From Fluviicola sp. (GTDB taxonomy: Bacteria; Bacteroidota; Bacteroidia; Flavobacteriales_D; Crocinitomicaceae): a stretch of 64,000 nt of DNA. Shown piece after piece: positions 1-9,360 of the stretch. The stretch's first letter is position 1; every line of letters begins with the position of its first letter. Where the stretch lies: assembly GCF_039596395.1 (NCBI RefSeq), contig NZ_JBCNJT010000001.1, positions 1-64,000 on the forward strand. Direction: 5' to 3'. Under the pieces are notes generated by a model, which did not search any database, was not told the DNA's origin, and was given only the letters and a program-made list of their open reading frames with translations. A program made the position numbers and the translations under genes.

Positions 1-740
1 GAGAGAACTCATTCTTGGGAGGAGACAACGGAGCAGACATGGTTTGGAACCCATCCGACCGACAAGTTGACGGAAACGGGCTTCCGGTATTCGGAGGTAA
101 CCAGCCGATCTGGGTATTCGGAGTAGATATCAACGGTGAGGGTTGTCCTTACTACGATGGAGTGAATAACTGGGTTTACGATCAGTACCAGATTGGTAAC
201 ACAACTGCTTACAAGCGTTTGTTCACCAGCTTGATGTGGATCGCCAACACGATCACAGCAGCAGGCCATGATTTCATGGAAACAGACGTACGTATGAAAG
301 TTCGTGTGAACAAGCAATACACCGATTACACTGCAACGGGGATGAACGGAGGACGTCCGATGTATTCCTGGTCAATGGATGATCTTCAGACAACGACAGC
401 AAGCAGAGACGTATTGGCATCCGCGTTGGATCTGATCAATGTGGTACCGAACCCGTACTATGCGTTCTCGGAGTATGAGCGTAACAGAATTGATACACGT
501 GTTAAGATTGTAAACTTACCGGATCAGTGTACAGTAACCATTTACAATGTGAGTGGTAAAATGATCCGTCAGTTCAAGAAAGACAATCAGGTAACGTATA
601 TCGATTGGGATTTAAAGAACACGATTGGAGTTCCGGTTGCGAGCGGTGTTTATTTGATCCACGTTGAAGTTCCTGGTGTTGGTGAGCGTATTGTGAAGTT
701 CTTCGGAGGAATGCGCCAAGTCGATCTTGAAACAATTTAA
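1..740 (+). CDS. T9SS-sorted large exported protein, C-terminal part (5' end outside window)
   Basis: The reading frame is open from the left edge (codons in phase with position 3) and ends in TAA, so the apparent TTG start near position 15 is internal. The visible 246 or so residues match the C-terminus of the 1409-residue protein at 2135-6364 almost residue for residue, including GGDNGADM near the left edge and the end motif MRQVDLETI. The last 100 residues form an Ig-like sorting domain with the VVPNPYYAFS opening and the GVYLIHVEVPG strand typical of T9SS type A cargo. This domain should direct the protein through the outer membrane via T9SS. It lies 22 bp upstream of the PorV/PorQ-family gene and probably shares its transcript. 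The function of the missing N-terminal part is unknown. Confidence 0.85.
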   Translation, partial: ENSFLGGDNGADMVWNPSDRQVDGNGLPVFGGNQPIWVFGVDINGEGCPYYDGVNNWVYDQYQIGNTTAYKRLFTSLMWIANTITAAGHDFMETDVRMKVRVNKQYTDYTATGMNGGRPMYSWSMDDLQTTTASRDVLASALDLINVVPNPYYAFSEYERNRIDTRVKIVNLPDQCTVTIYNVSGKMIRQFKKDNQVTYIDWDLKNTIGVPVASGVYLIHVEVPGVGERIVKFFGGMRQVDLETI

Positions 741-762
741 TTCATTCTGTTAAGTAAAACGT

Positions 763-1827
763 ATGAAATCGATTAATAAAATTATAAGATATACAGCAAT
801 TGCTGGGGTAGTGATGAGCTACTCCAGTGTATTCGCTGGGAACGAAGATCGTATCGGATCCGCAGGTGCTACCGAATTATTAGTGAACCCATGGGCTAGA
901 AGTATTGGTATCGGAGATGCAGGTGTATCTCACGTCAATGGTTTGGAAGCTACTTTCACCAATATTGCAGGATTGGCATTTACGGATAAGACACAGATCA
1001 AGTTTGACCGTACAAACTGGATGGGAAGTGCGGGAATTGCATTAAACTCGGCAGGTATCGCTCAGCGAATTACTCCGTCTACAGTTATCGCAGTTTCGGT
1101 TCAGTCCATGAACTTTGGAGATATTGATAAGACAACGGTAGATTTACCGGAGCCGACTCAAGGAACATTCTCTCCTCGTATGAACGTGTTTAACATTGGT
1201 TTTGCACATAGCTTTTCATCAAGCATCTACGGGGGTGTGAACTTCAAAGTAATTTCTGAAAGTATTTCCAACCTGAAAGCAAACGGTATTGCTTTCGATG
1301 CAGGTATCCGATACGTTACAGGTGAACAAGACCAGATTAAATTTGGTATTGCATTGAAAAACGTAGGTCCTGTAATGAAATACAAAGGAGATGGTTTATC
1401 TGATCAGGTGAATTACCTGACAAATGGTAACCTGGCTACTTTGGAGCAGCGTGCTGCAACGTTTGAATTACCTTCTTTGTTGAACATTGGTGGGTCTTAT
1501 GACTTCAACTTCAATGAAAGCAATAAGTTGATCGTAGCAGCTGCATTTACTGCAAACTCTTTCCAAAAAGACCAGTACCGTTTAGGATTGGATTATGGAT
1601 TGACAATCAGCAAAGCTGCATTCAACATTCGTGCGGGATACATCGCTGAGAAGGGAATCTTCAAAACAGAAAACCGTTCAAATGCATTAACTGGTTTTAC
1701 AGCTGGTTTCTCTGCTGACGCTTTAGTTGGTAAGAAAAAATCTGCTTTAGGATTGGAATATGCCATGAGATTGGCAGGCCAGTTTGGAATTATCCACACA
1801 TTTGGTGCTACAATCAGCTTGAAATAA
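763..1827 (+). CDS. PorV/PorQ-family outer-membrane protein
   Basis: This 354-residue protein has a signal peptide (cut near residue 25, after SSVFA). It is followed by the AGATELLVNPWARSIGIGD segment and alternating amphipathic strands of a FadL-like beta barrel, as in the PorV/PorQ (UPF0164-like) family. Family members act in the T9SS outer-membrane machinery: PorV shuttles cargo from the translocon to the attachment complex, and PorQ works with PorZ. It follows a T9SS cargo gene by 22 bp and ends at a strong terminator, so the pair looks like a cargo plus barrel operon. It could be PorV itself or a cargo-dedicated paralogue. The sequence alone does not decide, so no symbol is given. Confidence 0.75.
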   Translation: MKSINKIIRYTAIAGVVMSYSSVFAGNEDRIGSAGATELLVNPWARSIGIGDAGVSHVNGLEATFTNIAGLAFTDKTQIKFDRTNWMGSAGIALNSAGIAQRITPSTVIAVSVQSMNFGDIDKTTVDLPEPTQGTFSPRMNVFNIGFAHSFSSSIYGGVNFKVISESISNLKANGIAFDAGIRYVTGEQDQIKFGIALKNVGPVMKYKGDGLSDQVNYLTNGNLATLEQRAATFELPSLLNIGGSYDFNFNESNKLIVAAAFTANSFQKDQYRLGLDYGLTISKAAFNIRAGYIAEKGIFKTENRSNALTGFTAGFSADALVGKKKSALGLEYAMRLAGQFGIIHTFGATISLK

Positions 1828-1862
1828 GCCTTTGACTTTCTGAAAAGAAAGCTGATAATAAG

Positions 1863-1896
1863 GAGCCCTGACATTTATCGTCAGGGCTCTTTTTTT
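1863..1896 (+). terminator. Rho-independent terminator of the PorV/PorQ-family gene
   Basis: A perfect 10-bp stem, GAGCCCTGAC (1863-1872) with GTCAGGGCTC (1880-1889), closes a 7-nt loop and is followed by seven T residues. The same CCCTGAC/GTCAGGG core is used at 16573-16592. Confidence 0.93.
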
Positions 1897-2134
1897 GTTC
1901 TGTTTTCGCGGTAATTTTCAGCATCAACTTACACCTTCATTTCGACAATAGAATAGGTGAGCACTACAACTCAATTGAATTTGAGCGTGTTTCACGGTTA
2001 TTTCTCGAAAAACCACCAACCATTTTTTAGGAGCGAACGTTTTATTTTTCAACCCTAACAGGGGAAAGCTACCCATCAAAATCAGTTTACCGGGGACTGC
2101 ATCAGTAGCAAGTTTGATTTCTAAAAAATAAGTT
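1897..2134. other. Intergenic leader before the 1409-residue T9SS protein gene
   Basis: No open frame or RNA gene was seen here. The stretch presumably holds the promoter of the downstream gene, but I found no clean TTG-N20-TAnnTTTG match in it. Confidence 0.5.
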
Positions 2135-5100
2135 ATGAAACGAAAAATGAACTACTTATCCCTCGTAGTGATGATGTGTTTTATTGGTCAGGCCAATGCG
2201 TACAATCATGATTATGAGAAAAGCGGGAAACAGGGCGGCAAGCCAAAACCCAATCCGGTATCAACAAAAGCAGCAACATGTGCGCCTGCGAACTACCGTA
2301 AAACCATGGACTTTAACGATGTCAGTTGTCAGCTGGAAACAGGAGGATTATTGTTCCTGGATCGTGCAAACGGGCTGGCAACGTATACCGTTCCGAAAAA
2401 GAAAGGAAGCGAAACCGTTGTGACCACCATCTATGCAGGAGCACTTTGGATGGGTGGAACAGACGTTAACGGACAGTTGAAATTAGCAGCTGTAAAATTC
2501 CGTCAGGGCAACGATTTCTGGCCGGGTCCACTAAGTATTGATTTTGGGTCCGGAAACTATAATCCGAATGTACCTCAGGGAGATCACGCAGAACGTGGCC
2601 ATGGTCTGGGAACGATTGATGCGGATCAGTGCTTGTTGTATGACAATATCTTTACCATTACAAAAGCAGGAGTCGTGCAGTTCATAATCTGGAACGAATG
2701 TACAACAGGTGATTGTCCTGCCCCGTCCAATGAAACGATGGCACAGATCAATGCCTGGCCGGGTAACGGGGACATTGGTCGCGGACAGGATCAGTTCCTG
2801 GCACCGTTCCATGACAATGATCTGGACCTGGTCTACGAACCGGAAGACGGTGAATATCCCTGGTTCGACGATATCCTTGGTCGCGATGAAGTTCAGTGCG
2901 GATCTGACAGACGTGTCACTTTGTTTGGCGACATTACCAACTGGTGGGTGTTTAATGACAAAGGAAACGCTCATACGGAATCACAGGGCGAACCGATCGG
3001 AATGGAAATACATGCGCAGGCATTTGCTTTTGCAACGGATGACGAGATCAATAAAATGACCTTCTACAACTACGAGTTGATCAACCGGGGTACTCAGACT
3101 TTGTACAATACGTATTTTTCCCAGTACATCGATGCCGATTTAGGAAACTACAACGATGACTATGCGGGTTGTGACGTAACACGCGGATTAAGCTACATGT
3201 ACAACGGTGACCTGAACGACGAACCGAACTCCGGACGTCCGGGATTCGGAGCGAATCCTCCTGCCATCGGAGTGGATTTTTTTGAAGGACCTTATCAAAA
3301 TGCGGATGGAAGAGATAATGTGGGGCCTGTTTTTGATTCCATTACGAAACAATGGGAGGTTCCGACGGTAGTAGAAGCATTGCTTGATACGGGAATTGTT
3401 TACAGAGGTCTGGGTATCGGTTATGGAGACGGAATTGTGGATAATGAACGTTACGGGATGCGTGCTTTTACCATTTACACCGGGTTGAATGCACCTACGG
3501 GCCAGGCGGATCCTGAGTCATCCGGTCAGTTCTATAATTACATGCAGGGATTGTGGCAGTTTAATAATCCTTTATACTATGGAGGAACAGGTTTTCCGGG
3601 AGCACCTTGCGTGACGGGAATTCGTACCAATTATATGTTCCCGGCAGATTCGGATACTTTGCACTGGGCTACAGGAGGTGTTGATCCGGGATTCCCGTGG
3701 TCAGAATTTGAGCCTTGTGGACCAGGATCTACTTCAAATCCTTCCGGTGACCGCCGTTTTGTGCAGTCTGCAGGACCATTTACCTTGACTCCGGGAGCGG
3801 TAAACAACATCACTGTTGGTATCGTTTACGCACGAAGCTTTGAAGGGGAAATCTTCTCTTCAGTAAATGCATTGAAAACAGCGGATACGAAAGCTCAGGC
3901 TTTGTTTGACAACTGTTTCCGCATTTTGGAACCGCCAAGTGCCCCGGTAATGACTATCCAGGAAATGGGGAATGAATTGATCATTATGCTGGACAACCCG
4001 GTCAATTCGAACAATTACCAGGAGAAATACATCCGGGAAGATAAAATAGGAATTATTGATCCGAATGGTGCGGGTGACACGTTACCCAATGGTGATCCGA
4101 TTATTTACGATAAGTATTACCGGTTTGAAGGATATCAGATCTACCAATTAAAAAATGCACAAGTGGGTGTAACTGATCTGGATGACCAGACTGTGGCCCG
4201 TTTGGTTGCGCAATGTGATATCAAGAATGGAGTGAAGCGTCTGATTAATTTTGAAACGGACGAAGAATTAGCCGGTTATTCGTTCCCGGTAGAGAAAGTA
4301 AAAGGAGCAGATGCGGGAATTAAGCATACATTTCGTGTAACGGAAGATTTGTTTGCCCAGGGTGACCGGAAGCTGGTAAACTTCAAAACCTATTATTACC
4401 TGGCGGTTGCTTACGGATACAACAACTATAAACCTTACGATCCGACAGACCCACAATATTTGGACGGGCAGAAAAAACCATATTTGCGCTCGCGTATCAA
4501 TGCGGATGGTACTCCATTGGAAGGAATTCCGGCTATTCCGCATAAAATAGCACCTGAGTTGGGTGGTTCACAGGCAAATTCCGTTTATGGACAAACACCA
4601 CGTATTACACGTTTGGATGGAACGGGGAACGGAGGACGCGAATTACAGCTGACAGCTGCTTCCGAGAGTGCAATTGTGGCCAATGGATTCAAGGACGAAT
4701 TGGAATACGATTACAACGGCGGGCCGATCAATGTGAAAGTGATTGACCCATTAAATGTGGTAGGAGGATATTTTGAATGTAAATTCCGGAACTATGTGGG
4801 AGTCTCAGGAAATGGAAATACTGCATCCCAATACAAAGGAATTGATACGGCAAGCTGGATCGTTTACCATTACGATACGAAAGGCCCGGGGGCAACTTTG
4901 CTCGATTCGGTGGCATCCGATGTGACCATTGATCAGCAAAATGAACAAGTAGTGATGGTTCCCAAATGGGGAGTTTCCATAGAAATTGTCCAGGAAAAGT
5001 ATTATTTCCCAAGTTCGGTAACATCTTCGAACGGATTGTATGCGGATCCTTTGTCGGCAAGTATTTCCTTCTCGGATTCTACGAAGCAGTGGCTGGATTT

Positions 5101-6364
5101 CATCCGGGATGACGCATCCTTTACACCTAGAAACTGGCTCAGAACAGGAACGTATAATCCGGATTCATTGACAGAATGTGCCGGATTTAATGGGCCGGGA
5201 TACCTCAGTCCGTGTGCTTACCCGGATGAAATAGGACGAGATCCGAAGGAACAGTATAACAAGTTGCTCGGTGGAGGGGTCGGACCGCATAAACTCACCG
5301 GTTATCAACGCGATTTCATGCCGCTTGCTTATCCGCCCAATTACAATGCTTATCCATCGGCGCGCTTGAATGCATCGATCAAGTATTTGCCCAGTGTAGA
5401 TATCGTCATTACGAAAGATCCCGCGAAATGGACACGTTGCCCGGTGATTGAACTGGGGCGTGATGCTAACCTGAACCAGGGAGGCGGCGCAAAAGGAAAA
5501 TTACGTGCAGCCCAGTCGGTCGGTAAGGACGGACAGCCGGATGGATCCGGAACCATGGGAATGGGATGGTTCCCGGGATATGCGATCGATTTGGAAACAG
5601 GAGCGCGTTTACACATGGCTTTCGGAGAGAACTCGTTCCTGGGAGGAGACAACGGAGCCGATATGATCTGGAATCCCTCAGACAGGGTATTCGATGAAAA
5701 TGGTTTGCCGGTAGTTGGTGGTAACCAGCCGATCTGGATATTCGGAGTGGATATCAACGGGGAAGGGTGTCCTTATTATGACGGGGTGAACAACTGGGTA
5801 TACGATCAGTACCAGCTTGGAAATTCGGCATCGTATAAAAAACTCTTTACGAGCCTGATGTGGATTGCAAATACGGTAACAGCTGCCGGACATGAGTACA
5901 TGGAGTCGGATGTGCGTATCCAATTACGTGTCAATAAGCAATACGCGGATTTTAATGCAACGGGATTGAACGGAGGCCGTCCGATGTATTCCTGGTCCAT
6001 GGATGATCTGCAAACAACAACGGCTAGCAGAGATGTGTTGGCATCCGCGCTGGACCTGATCAATGTGGTACCGAATCCGTATTATGCTTTCTCTGAATAC
6101 GAAAGAAACAGAATCGACACGCGTGTGAAGATTGTAAACCTGCCGGACCAGTGTACGGTGACCATTTACAACGTGAGTGGTAAGTTGATCCGTCAGTTTA
6201 AAAAAGACAACCAGGTGACGTTTATTGATTGGGATTTGAAGAATACCATCGGCGTTCCGATTGCCAGCGGTGTGTACCTGATCCACGTGGAAGTACCCGG
6301 AATCGGGGAGCGCATTGTGAAGTTCTTCGGTGGAATGCGCCAGGTCGACCTGGAAACAATTTAA
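2135..6364 (+). CDS. Large exported T9SS type A cargo protein (1409 aa), function unknown
   Basis: The start at MKRKMNYLSL gives a clear signal peptide ending near QANA (residue 23). The body has no enzyme motif I recognise. It is rich in Asp/Gly/Asn loops and aromatic residues, as in large secreted beta-rich proteins of this phylum, with DNDLDLVYEPEDGEYPW-type acidic turns around residue 230. The last 100 residues (VVPNPYYAF to VKFFGGMRQVDLETI) are an Ig-like fold with the pattern of a T9SS type A sorting domain, slightly extended past the usual end. The C-terminal quarter is nearly identical to the truncated gene at 1-740, so this is a tandem paralogue pair. It is followed by the greA promoter. 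It is likely surface attached or released, and its ligand or role is unknown. Confidence 0.85.
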   Translation: MKRKMNYLSLVVMMCFIGQANAYNHDYEKSGKQGGKPKPNPVSTKAATCAPANYRKTMDFNDVSCQLETGGLLFLDRANGLATYTVPKKKGSETVVTTIYAGALWMGGTDVNGQLKLAAVKFRQGNDFWPGPLSIDFGSGNYNPNVPQGDHAERGHGLGTIDADQCLLYDNIFTITKAGVVQFIIWNECTTGDCPAPSNETMAQINAWPGNGDIGRGQDQFLAPFHDNDLDLVYEPEDGEYPWFDDILGRDEVQCGSDRRVTLFGDITNWWVFNDKGNAHTESQGEPIGMEIHAQAFAFATDDEINKMTFYNYELINRGTQTLYNTYFSQYIDADLGNYNDDYAGCDVTRGLSYMYNGDLNDEPNSGRPGFGANPPAIGVDFFEGPYQNADGRDNVGPVFDSITKQWEVPTVVEALLDTGIVYRGLGIGYGDGIVDNERYGMRAFTIYTGLNAPTGQADPESSGQFYNYMQGLWQFNNPLYYGGTGFPGAPCVTGIRTNYMFPADSDTLHWATGGVDPGFPWSEFEPCGPGSTSNPSGDRRFVQSAGPFTLTPGAVNNITVGIVYARSFEGEIFSSVNALKTADTKAQALFDNCFRILEPPSAPVMTIQEMGNELIIMLDNPVNSNNYQEKYIREDKIGIIDPNGAGDTLPNGDPIIYDKYYRFEGYQIYQLKNAQVGVTDLDDQTVARLVAQCDIKNGVKRLINFETDEELAGYSFPVEKVKGADAGIKHTFRVTEDLFAQGDRKLVNFKTYYYLAVAYGYNNYKPYDPTDPQYLDGQKKPYLRSRINADGTPLEGIPAIPHKIAPELGGSQANSVYGQTPRITRLDGTGNGGRELQLTAASESAIVANGFKDELEYDYNGGPINVKVIDPLNVVGGYFECKFRNYVGVSGNGNTASQYKGIDTASWIVYHYDTKGPGATLLDSVASDVTIDQQNEQVVMVPKWGVSIEIVQEKYYFPSSVTSSNGLYADPLSASISFSDSTKQWLDFIRDDASFTPRNWLRTGTYNPDSLTECAGFNGPGYLSPCAYPDEIGRDPKEQYNKLLGGGVGPHKLTGYQRDFMPLAYPPNYNAYPSARLNASIKYLPSVDIVITKDPAKWTRCPVIELGRDANLNQGGGAKGKLRAAQSVGKDGQPDGSGTMGMGWFPGYAIDLETGARLHMAFGENSFLGGDNGADMIWNPSDRVFDENGLPVVGGNQPIWIFGVDINGEGCPYYDGVNNWVYDQYQLGNSASYKKLFTSLMWIANTVTAAGHEYMESDVRIQLRVNKQYADFNATGLNGGRPMYSWSMDDLQTTTASRDVLASALDLINVVPNPYYAFSEYERNRIDTRVKIVNLPDQCTVTIYNVSGKLIRQFKKDNQVTFIDWDLKNTIGVPIASGVYLIHVEVPGIGERIVKFFGGMRQVDLETI

Positions 6365-6450
6365 CGGATTTCAGCTGCTTATTTAGTTAAGAAGGCAACC
6401 GGAAATTGTCTGATTGGCTGTAAAAACACGTCGAATTACCGAAAATTCTA

Positions 6451-6481
6451 TTGTTTCGATAGATAAAAAAACATATATTTG
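6451..6481 (+). promoter_or_regulatory. Bacteroidota-type promoter of greA
   Basis: A TTG at 6451-6453 lies 20 bp before TATATTTG at 6474-6481, matching TTG-N20-TAnnTTTG. Transcription would begin near 6488, inside the first arm of the hairpin at 6485-6515. Confidence 0.75.
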
Positions 6482-6484
6482 TTG

Positions 6485-6515
6485 CAACAGGAGAGTCCAT
6501 TGGGCTCTCTTGTTG
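6485..6515 (+). terminator. Hairpin at the 5' end of the greA transcript or terminator of the upstream gene
   Basis: CAACAGGAGAG (6485-6495) pairs with CTCTCTTGTTG (6505-6515) with one G-U pair and a 9-nt loop. The trailing sequence TTATTTATA is only weakly T-rich. It may end read-through from the T9SS gene, or fold at the very 5' end of the greA mRNA, because the promoter lies just upstream. Confidence 0.5.
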
Positions 6516-6545
6516 TTATTTATAGCTCATAACAAAGAAAGAATT

Positions 6546-7019
6546 ATGTCAGATTTCGCATATTATACAGAGGAAGGACTTAAGAAGTTGAAGGATGAAT
6601 TGCACGAAATGAAAACAGTGCAGCGTCCGCGTATATCAGAGCAAATTGCTGAAGCCAGAGATAAAGGTGATTTGTCTGAAAATGCTGAATATGATGCAGC
6701 AAAAGAGGCGCAGGGGTTATTGGAGATGAAGATTGCGAAGATGGAAGAATTGCTTTCCAAAGCACGTATCATTGACAATTCGTTGATGGACAATTCCAAA
6801 GTATTCATTTTGTCACGCGTAAAAATCAAGAACGTGAACAACAATATGGAAATGGAATATACCCTGGTTGCTGAAAGTGAAGCTGATCTGAAAGAGAAAA
6901 AGATTTCTGTGGATTCTCCGATCGGAAAAGGACTTTTAGGAAAGAAAGTAGGTGACATTGCAGATGTGCAAACACCGAACGGCATCATGAAGTTTGAGGT
7001 AATGGATATTGCACGCTAA
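6546..7019 (+). CDS. greA: Transcription elongation factor GreA
   Basis: From the ATG at 6546 the product is 157 residues, the usual GreA length. An upstream in-frame extension to 6414 would run through the promoter and is rejected. The N-terminus MSDFAYYTEEGLKKLKDEL and the SEQIAEARDKGDLSENAEYDAAKE block form the coiled coil with the acidic tip (D and E near residues 41-44). The tip enters the RNA polymerase secondary channel and stimulates cleavage of backtracked RNA. The C-terminal FKBP-like part ends in SPIGKGLLGKKVGD and an IMKFEVMDI strand. The stop TAA overlaps the ATG of the HIT gene by one base, so the two are translationally coupled. Confidence 0.95.
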   Translation: MSDFAYYTEEGLKKLKDELHEMKTVQRPRISEQIAEARDKGDLSENAEYDAAKEAQGLLEMKIAKMEELLSKARIIDNSLMDNSKVFILSRVKIKNVNNNMEMEYTLVAESEADLKEKKISVDSPIGKGLLGKKVGDIADVQTPNGIMKFEVMDIAR

Positions 7020-7408
7020 TGGCTACGATCTTTTCAAAAATAATTTCCGGGGAAATTCCGTGTCACAAGATTGCAGAAAACGATGATTTCCTGGCGTTCC
7101 TGGACATTATGCCTTTGAGAAAAGGACATACTTTGGTCATTCCCAAAAAGGAAACGGATTATATCTTCGATATGGAAGATTCGGAACTTGCAGCAATGAT
7201 GATCTTTGCCAAGTCTGTGTCCCATAAGATCAAAAAAGTATTTCCCTGCCGAAAGATCGGCGTTACCGTTATCGGATTGGAAGTGCCTCATGCACACATT
7301 CACCTGATTCCTATCAATGGAATCGCAGATATGAATTTTGCCCAGGAAAAATTGACCCTTAGCCAGGAAGAACTGGCACAGATTGCACAAGACATTCAAA
7401 ATGCATAA
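7019..7408 (+). CDS. HIT-family nucleotide-binding hydrolase
   Basis: This 129-residue protein starts at the ATG overlapping the greA stop. It has the HIT fold signature: the N-terminal IFSKIISGEIPCHKIAE segment, LDIMPLRKGHTLVIPK in the middle and the catalytic triad motif PHAHIHLIPI near residues 90-99 (H-x-H-x-H). Such proteins hydrolyse dinucleoside polyphosphates, AMP-amino or AMP-lysine bonds. The C-terminal zinc ligands seen in some plant and animal relatives are absent. Linkage of greA with a HIT gene is common in Bacteroidota. The precise substrate cannot be read from sequence. Confidence 0.93.
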   Translation: MATIFSKIISGEIPCHKIAENDDFLAFLDIMPLRKGHTLVIPKKETDYIFDMEDSELAAMMIFAKSVSHKIKKVFPCRKIGVTVIGLEVPHAHIHLIPINGIADMNFAQEKLTLSQEELAQIAQDIQNA

Positions 7409-8189
7409 AATGAATTCAGGCAGGACGACTAACTTTTTATTCGTTCTGCTTCTTTTCGGTTGCTTTTCCTGTTCCGACTCCCACAAAACAACCCACATCC
7501 TTTTCGTAGGTAATAGTTATACCTACCGGAATAACATGCCTGCAATCTTTGAACAGATAGCCGAGTCTAAAGGCGAACAAGTCGAAGTATCCCACATTAC
7601 AAGAGGAAAATATACCTTTTACCTGCAGGCCAAACGCAAAAAGCTCTACAAGGCTTTCCGCAACCAGAAATGGGATGTGATTGTATTGCAGGGATCATCG
7701 CGGGACATGCTCCGGGATTCTGCGCGTTTCAATAAACGTACTTATCCTGCGCTGGACAAAATGTTCGGAATGATCCGGGAACACCAAAAAGATGCGAAGG
7801 TGTATTTTTACATGACCTGGCCTTACCGTAAAGGAGATCCTAAAACAAAACGTTTCTCGGACCCGGATTCCATGCTTCATGCTGTTGCGGCAGGCTACGA
7901 TAACCTGAAAAACCGGTACCATGTTCCGGTCGTTCCCGTTGGAAAGGTCTGGAGAAGTTATGTCGTGAAATATCCCGATTCCAGATTATACCTCAAAGAC
8001 AATTCACATCCGACCTATGAAGGGTCTTACCTGGTGGCTTGTACGATGTATTCGGCTATTTATGGAAAAAGTCCGCAGGGAGCAGATAAACTGGCAATTC
8101 AGAACCAGGAGGAATATGAACGTATTCAGCAATTTGTAGGTAAAGAATACCGTACGGAAGAATTTCAGTCGTACCTGAGGGCAGAATGA
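7401..8189 (+). CDS. SGNH/GDSL-type hydrolase, probable lipoprotein
   Basis: The start could be ATG 7401 (overlapping the HIT stop) or 7410. A TTG-based extension to 7383 is not needed. The N-terminus MNSGRTTNFLFVLLLFGC gives a hydrophobic signal ending in LFGC, a plausible lipobox (a second Cys follows three residues on). The catalytic blocks of the SGNH fold are present: FVGNSYTYRNN (Ser nucleophile), IVLQGSSRD, and DNSHPTYEGSYL with the Asp and His near the C-terminus. The enzyme is expected to be an esterase or deacylase on an envelope carbohydrate. It is paralogous to, and convergent with, the gene at 8329-9360. The repeat GAATGA occurs three times at its stop codon. Confidence 0.85.
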   Translation: MHKMNSGRTTNFLFVLLLFGCFSCSDSHKTTHILFVGNSYTYRNNMPAIFEQIAESKGEQVEVSHITRGKYTFYLQAKRKKLYKAFRNQKWDVIVLQGSSRDMLRDSARFNKRTYPALDKMFGMIREHQKDAKVYFYMTWPYRKGDPKTKRFSDPDSMLHAVAAGYDNLKNRYHVPVVPVGKVWRSYVVKYPDSRLYLKDNSHPTYEGSYLVACTMYSAIYGKSPQGADKLAIQNQEEYERIQQFVGKEYRTEEFQSYLRAE

Positions 8190-8328
8190 GAATGAGAATG
8201 AGGATTTGACTTCGTTCTGCTTATCATTCTTAGCAGTTCCCGGAACAGAGCGTTACTTTATTTAGAATCAGGTTCAGAAAATTGAAACAGCACACGTGGG
8301 TTGAACCTCACTTTGTTTCTCCTTCTGA

Positions 8329-9360
8329 TTATTTTCCCTGATTTGCTTTTTTGACCTTATTGGAAACCGTGACCCGCTTCTTCAGCGTAAAATTGTTACA
8401 GTTCTGCCTCATATGAAGTGTTACCGTGTACGTTCCGGAAGTTTTGTAGTAATGCTTCGGATTTTTCTTGGTGGAAGTCACTCCGTCCCCGAAATCCCAA
8501 TAGTACTCTCCCTTGTTGTTGGTCTGATTGGTAAATTGCGCTGCCAGCCAGGTTTCCTTCACCTTGAAATCCATTACCGGCGTTTCTTTAATGTCGAAAA
8601 CACGTGTCTGGTTCAGTTTGTACTGGTTCAGGTTCTTCAGCACAACATTCGCTGCTGCCTGTTCAATGATTTTCCAATACGTGCTGTCTACTCTTTTCGG
8701 AGCAGTTCCGCCAACCGGAGATTCTTTGTAAATGGATGCAAAAGCCGTGCATGCCGCCGTAAAACTTCCCAAAGCATTCGGGTGATAGCGGTCTGTGAAA
8801 TACAAATCAATTTCCGGGTGTGTTTCCCGGATGTTCTTCCAGACCATTCCCACAGGAATTACCGGGTAATGCAGGGAATCACTCATCATCATATAGCCGT
8901 TCCAGATGCGTTGCTGCATTTTCGGATAGGTGTCATTTGCCGGTTGTTCCGGGTAGCCTTTTTCGTAGCCCCAGGTCATGTAGAAATAAATCTGGGCACA
9001 AGGACTCGTTTTCAGCACGCTGTCGATCAATATTTTTGCATACGGGATTGATTCTTTCAGGATTACGGAACTGTCTTCCGCAAACTCGCGGGAGAACCCC
9101 TGGATCAAAACATAGTCCCACTTACGGGTTTTCATTTTGACATAGGTACTCGGACGTTCGCTGTGTGCTTTTAAAGTACTTCCGCTCACGGCAATGGAAT
9201 CCGCGTAAACATTTTTCCCTTTTGATTGCGCCAAGTGCTCGAAAATCTTCGGCATGTTGTTCATGTGCGTAAAACTGTTCCCGATAAAAAGAACGTTTGT
9301 AGGCTGCTGACCAAAACTAAGACCGGTGATTAAAGAAAAGAATAATGCTAATTTATTCAT
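8329..9360 (-). CDS. SGNH hydrolase with C-terminal PKD domain
   Basis: This 343-residue exported protein has a signal peptide (residues 1-17, cut before QQPT). It has the SGNH blocks VLFIGNSFTH (Ser29), YVLIQGFSRE and DRYHPNALGSF, and then a PKD-like domain at about 265-330 with the hallmark YYWDFGDG turn and GTYTVTLHM strand. It lacks an evident T9SS sorting domain, so it probably stays periplasmic or is released. Its ATG overlaps the TGA of the acyltransferase gene (ATGA at 9357-9360), so the two are co-translated. A membrane acyltransferase paired with an SGNH esterase is a usual layout for adding and removing, or transferring, acetyl groups on a polysaccharide. That role is inferred. Confidence 0.87.
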   Translation of the reverse strand: MNKLALFFSLITGLSFGQQPTNVLFIGNSFTHMNNMPKIFEHLAQSKGKNVYADSIAVSGSTLKAHSERPSTYVKMKTRKWDYVLIQGFSREFAEDSSVILKESIPYAKILIDSVLKTSPCAQIYFYMTWGYEKGYPEQPANDTYPKMQQRIWNGYMMMSDSLHYPVIPVGMVWKNIRETHPEIDLYFTDRYHPNALGSFTAACTAFASIYKESPVGGTAPKRVDSTYWKIIEQAAANVVLKNLNQYKLNQTRVFDIKETPVMDFKVKETWLAAQFTNQTNNKGEYYWDFGDGVTSTKKNPKHYYKTSGTYTVTLHMRQNCNNFTLKKRVTVSNKVKKANQGK

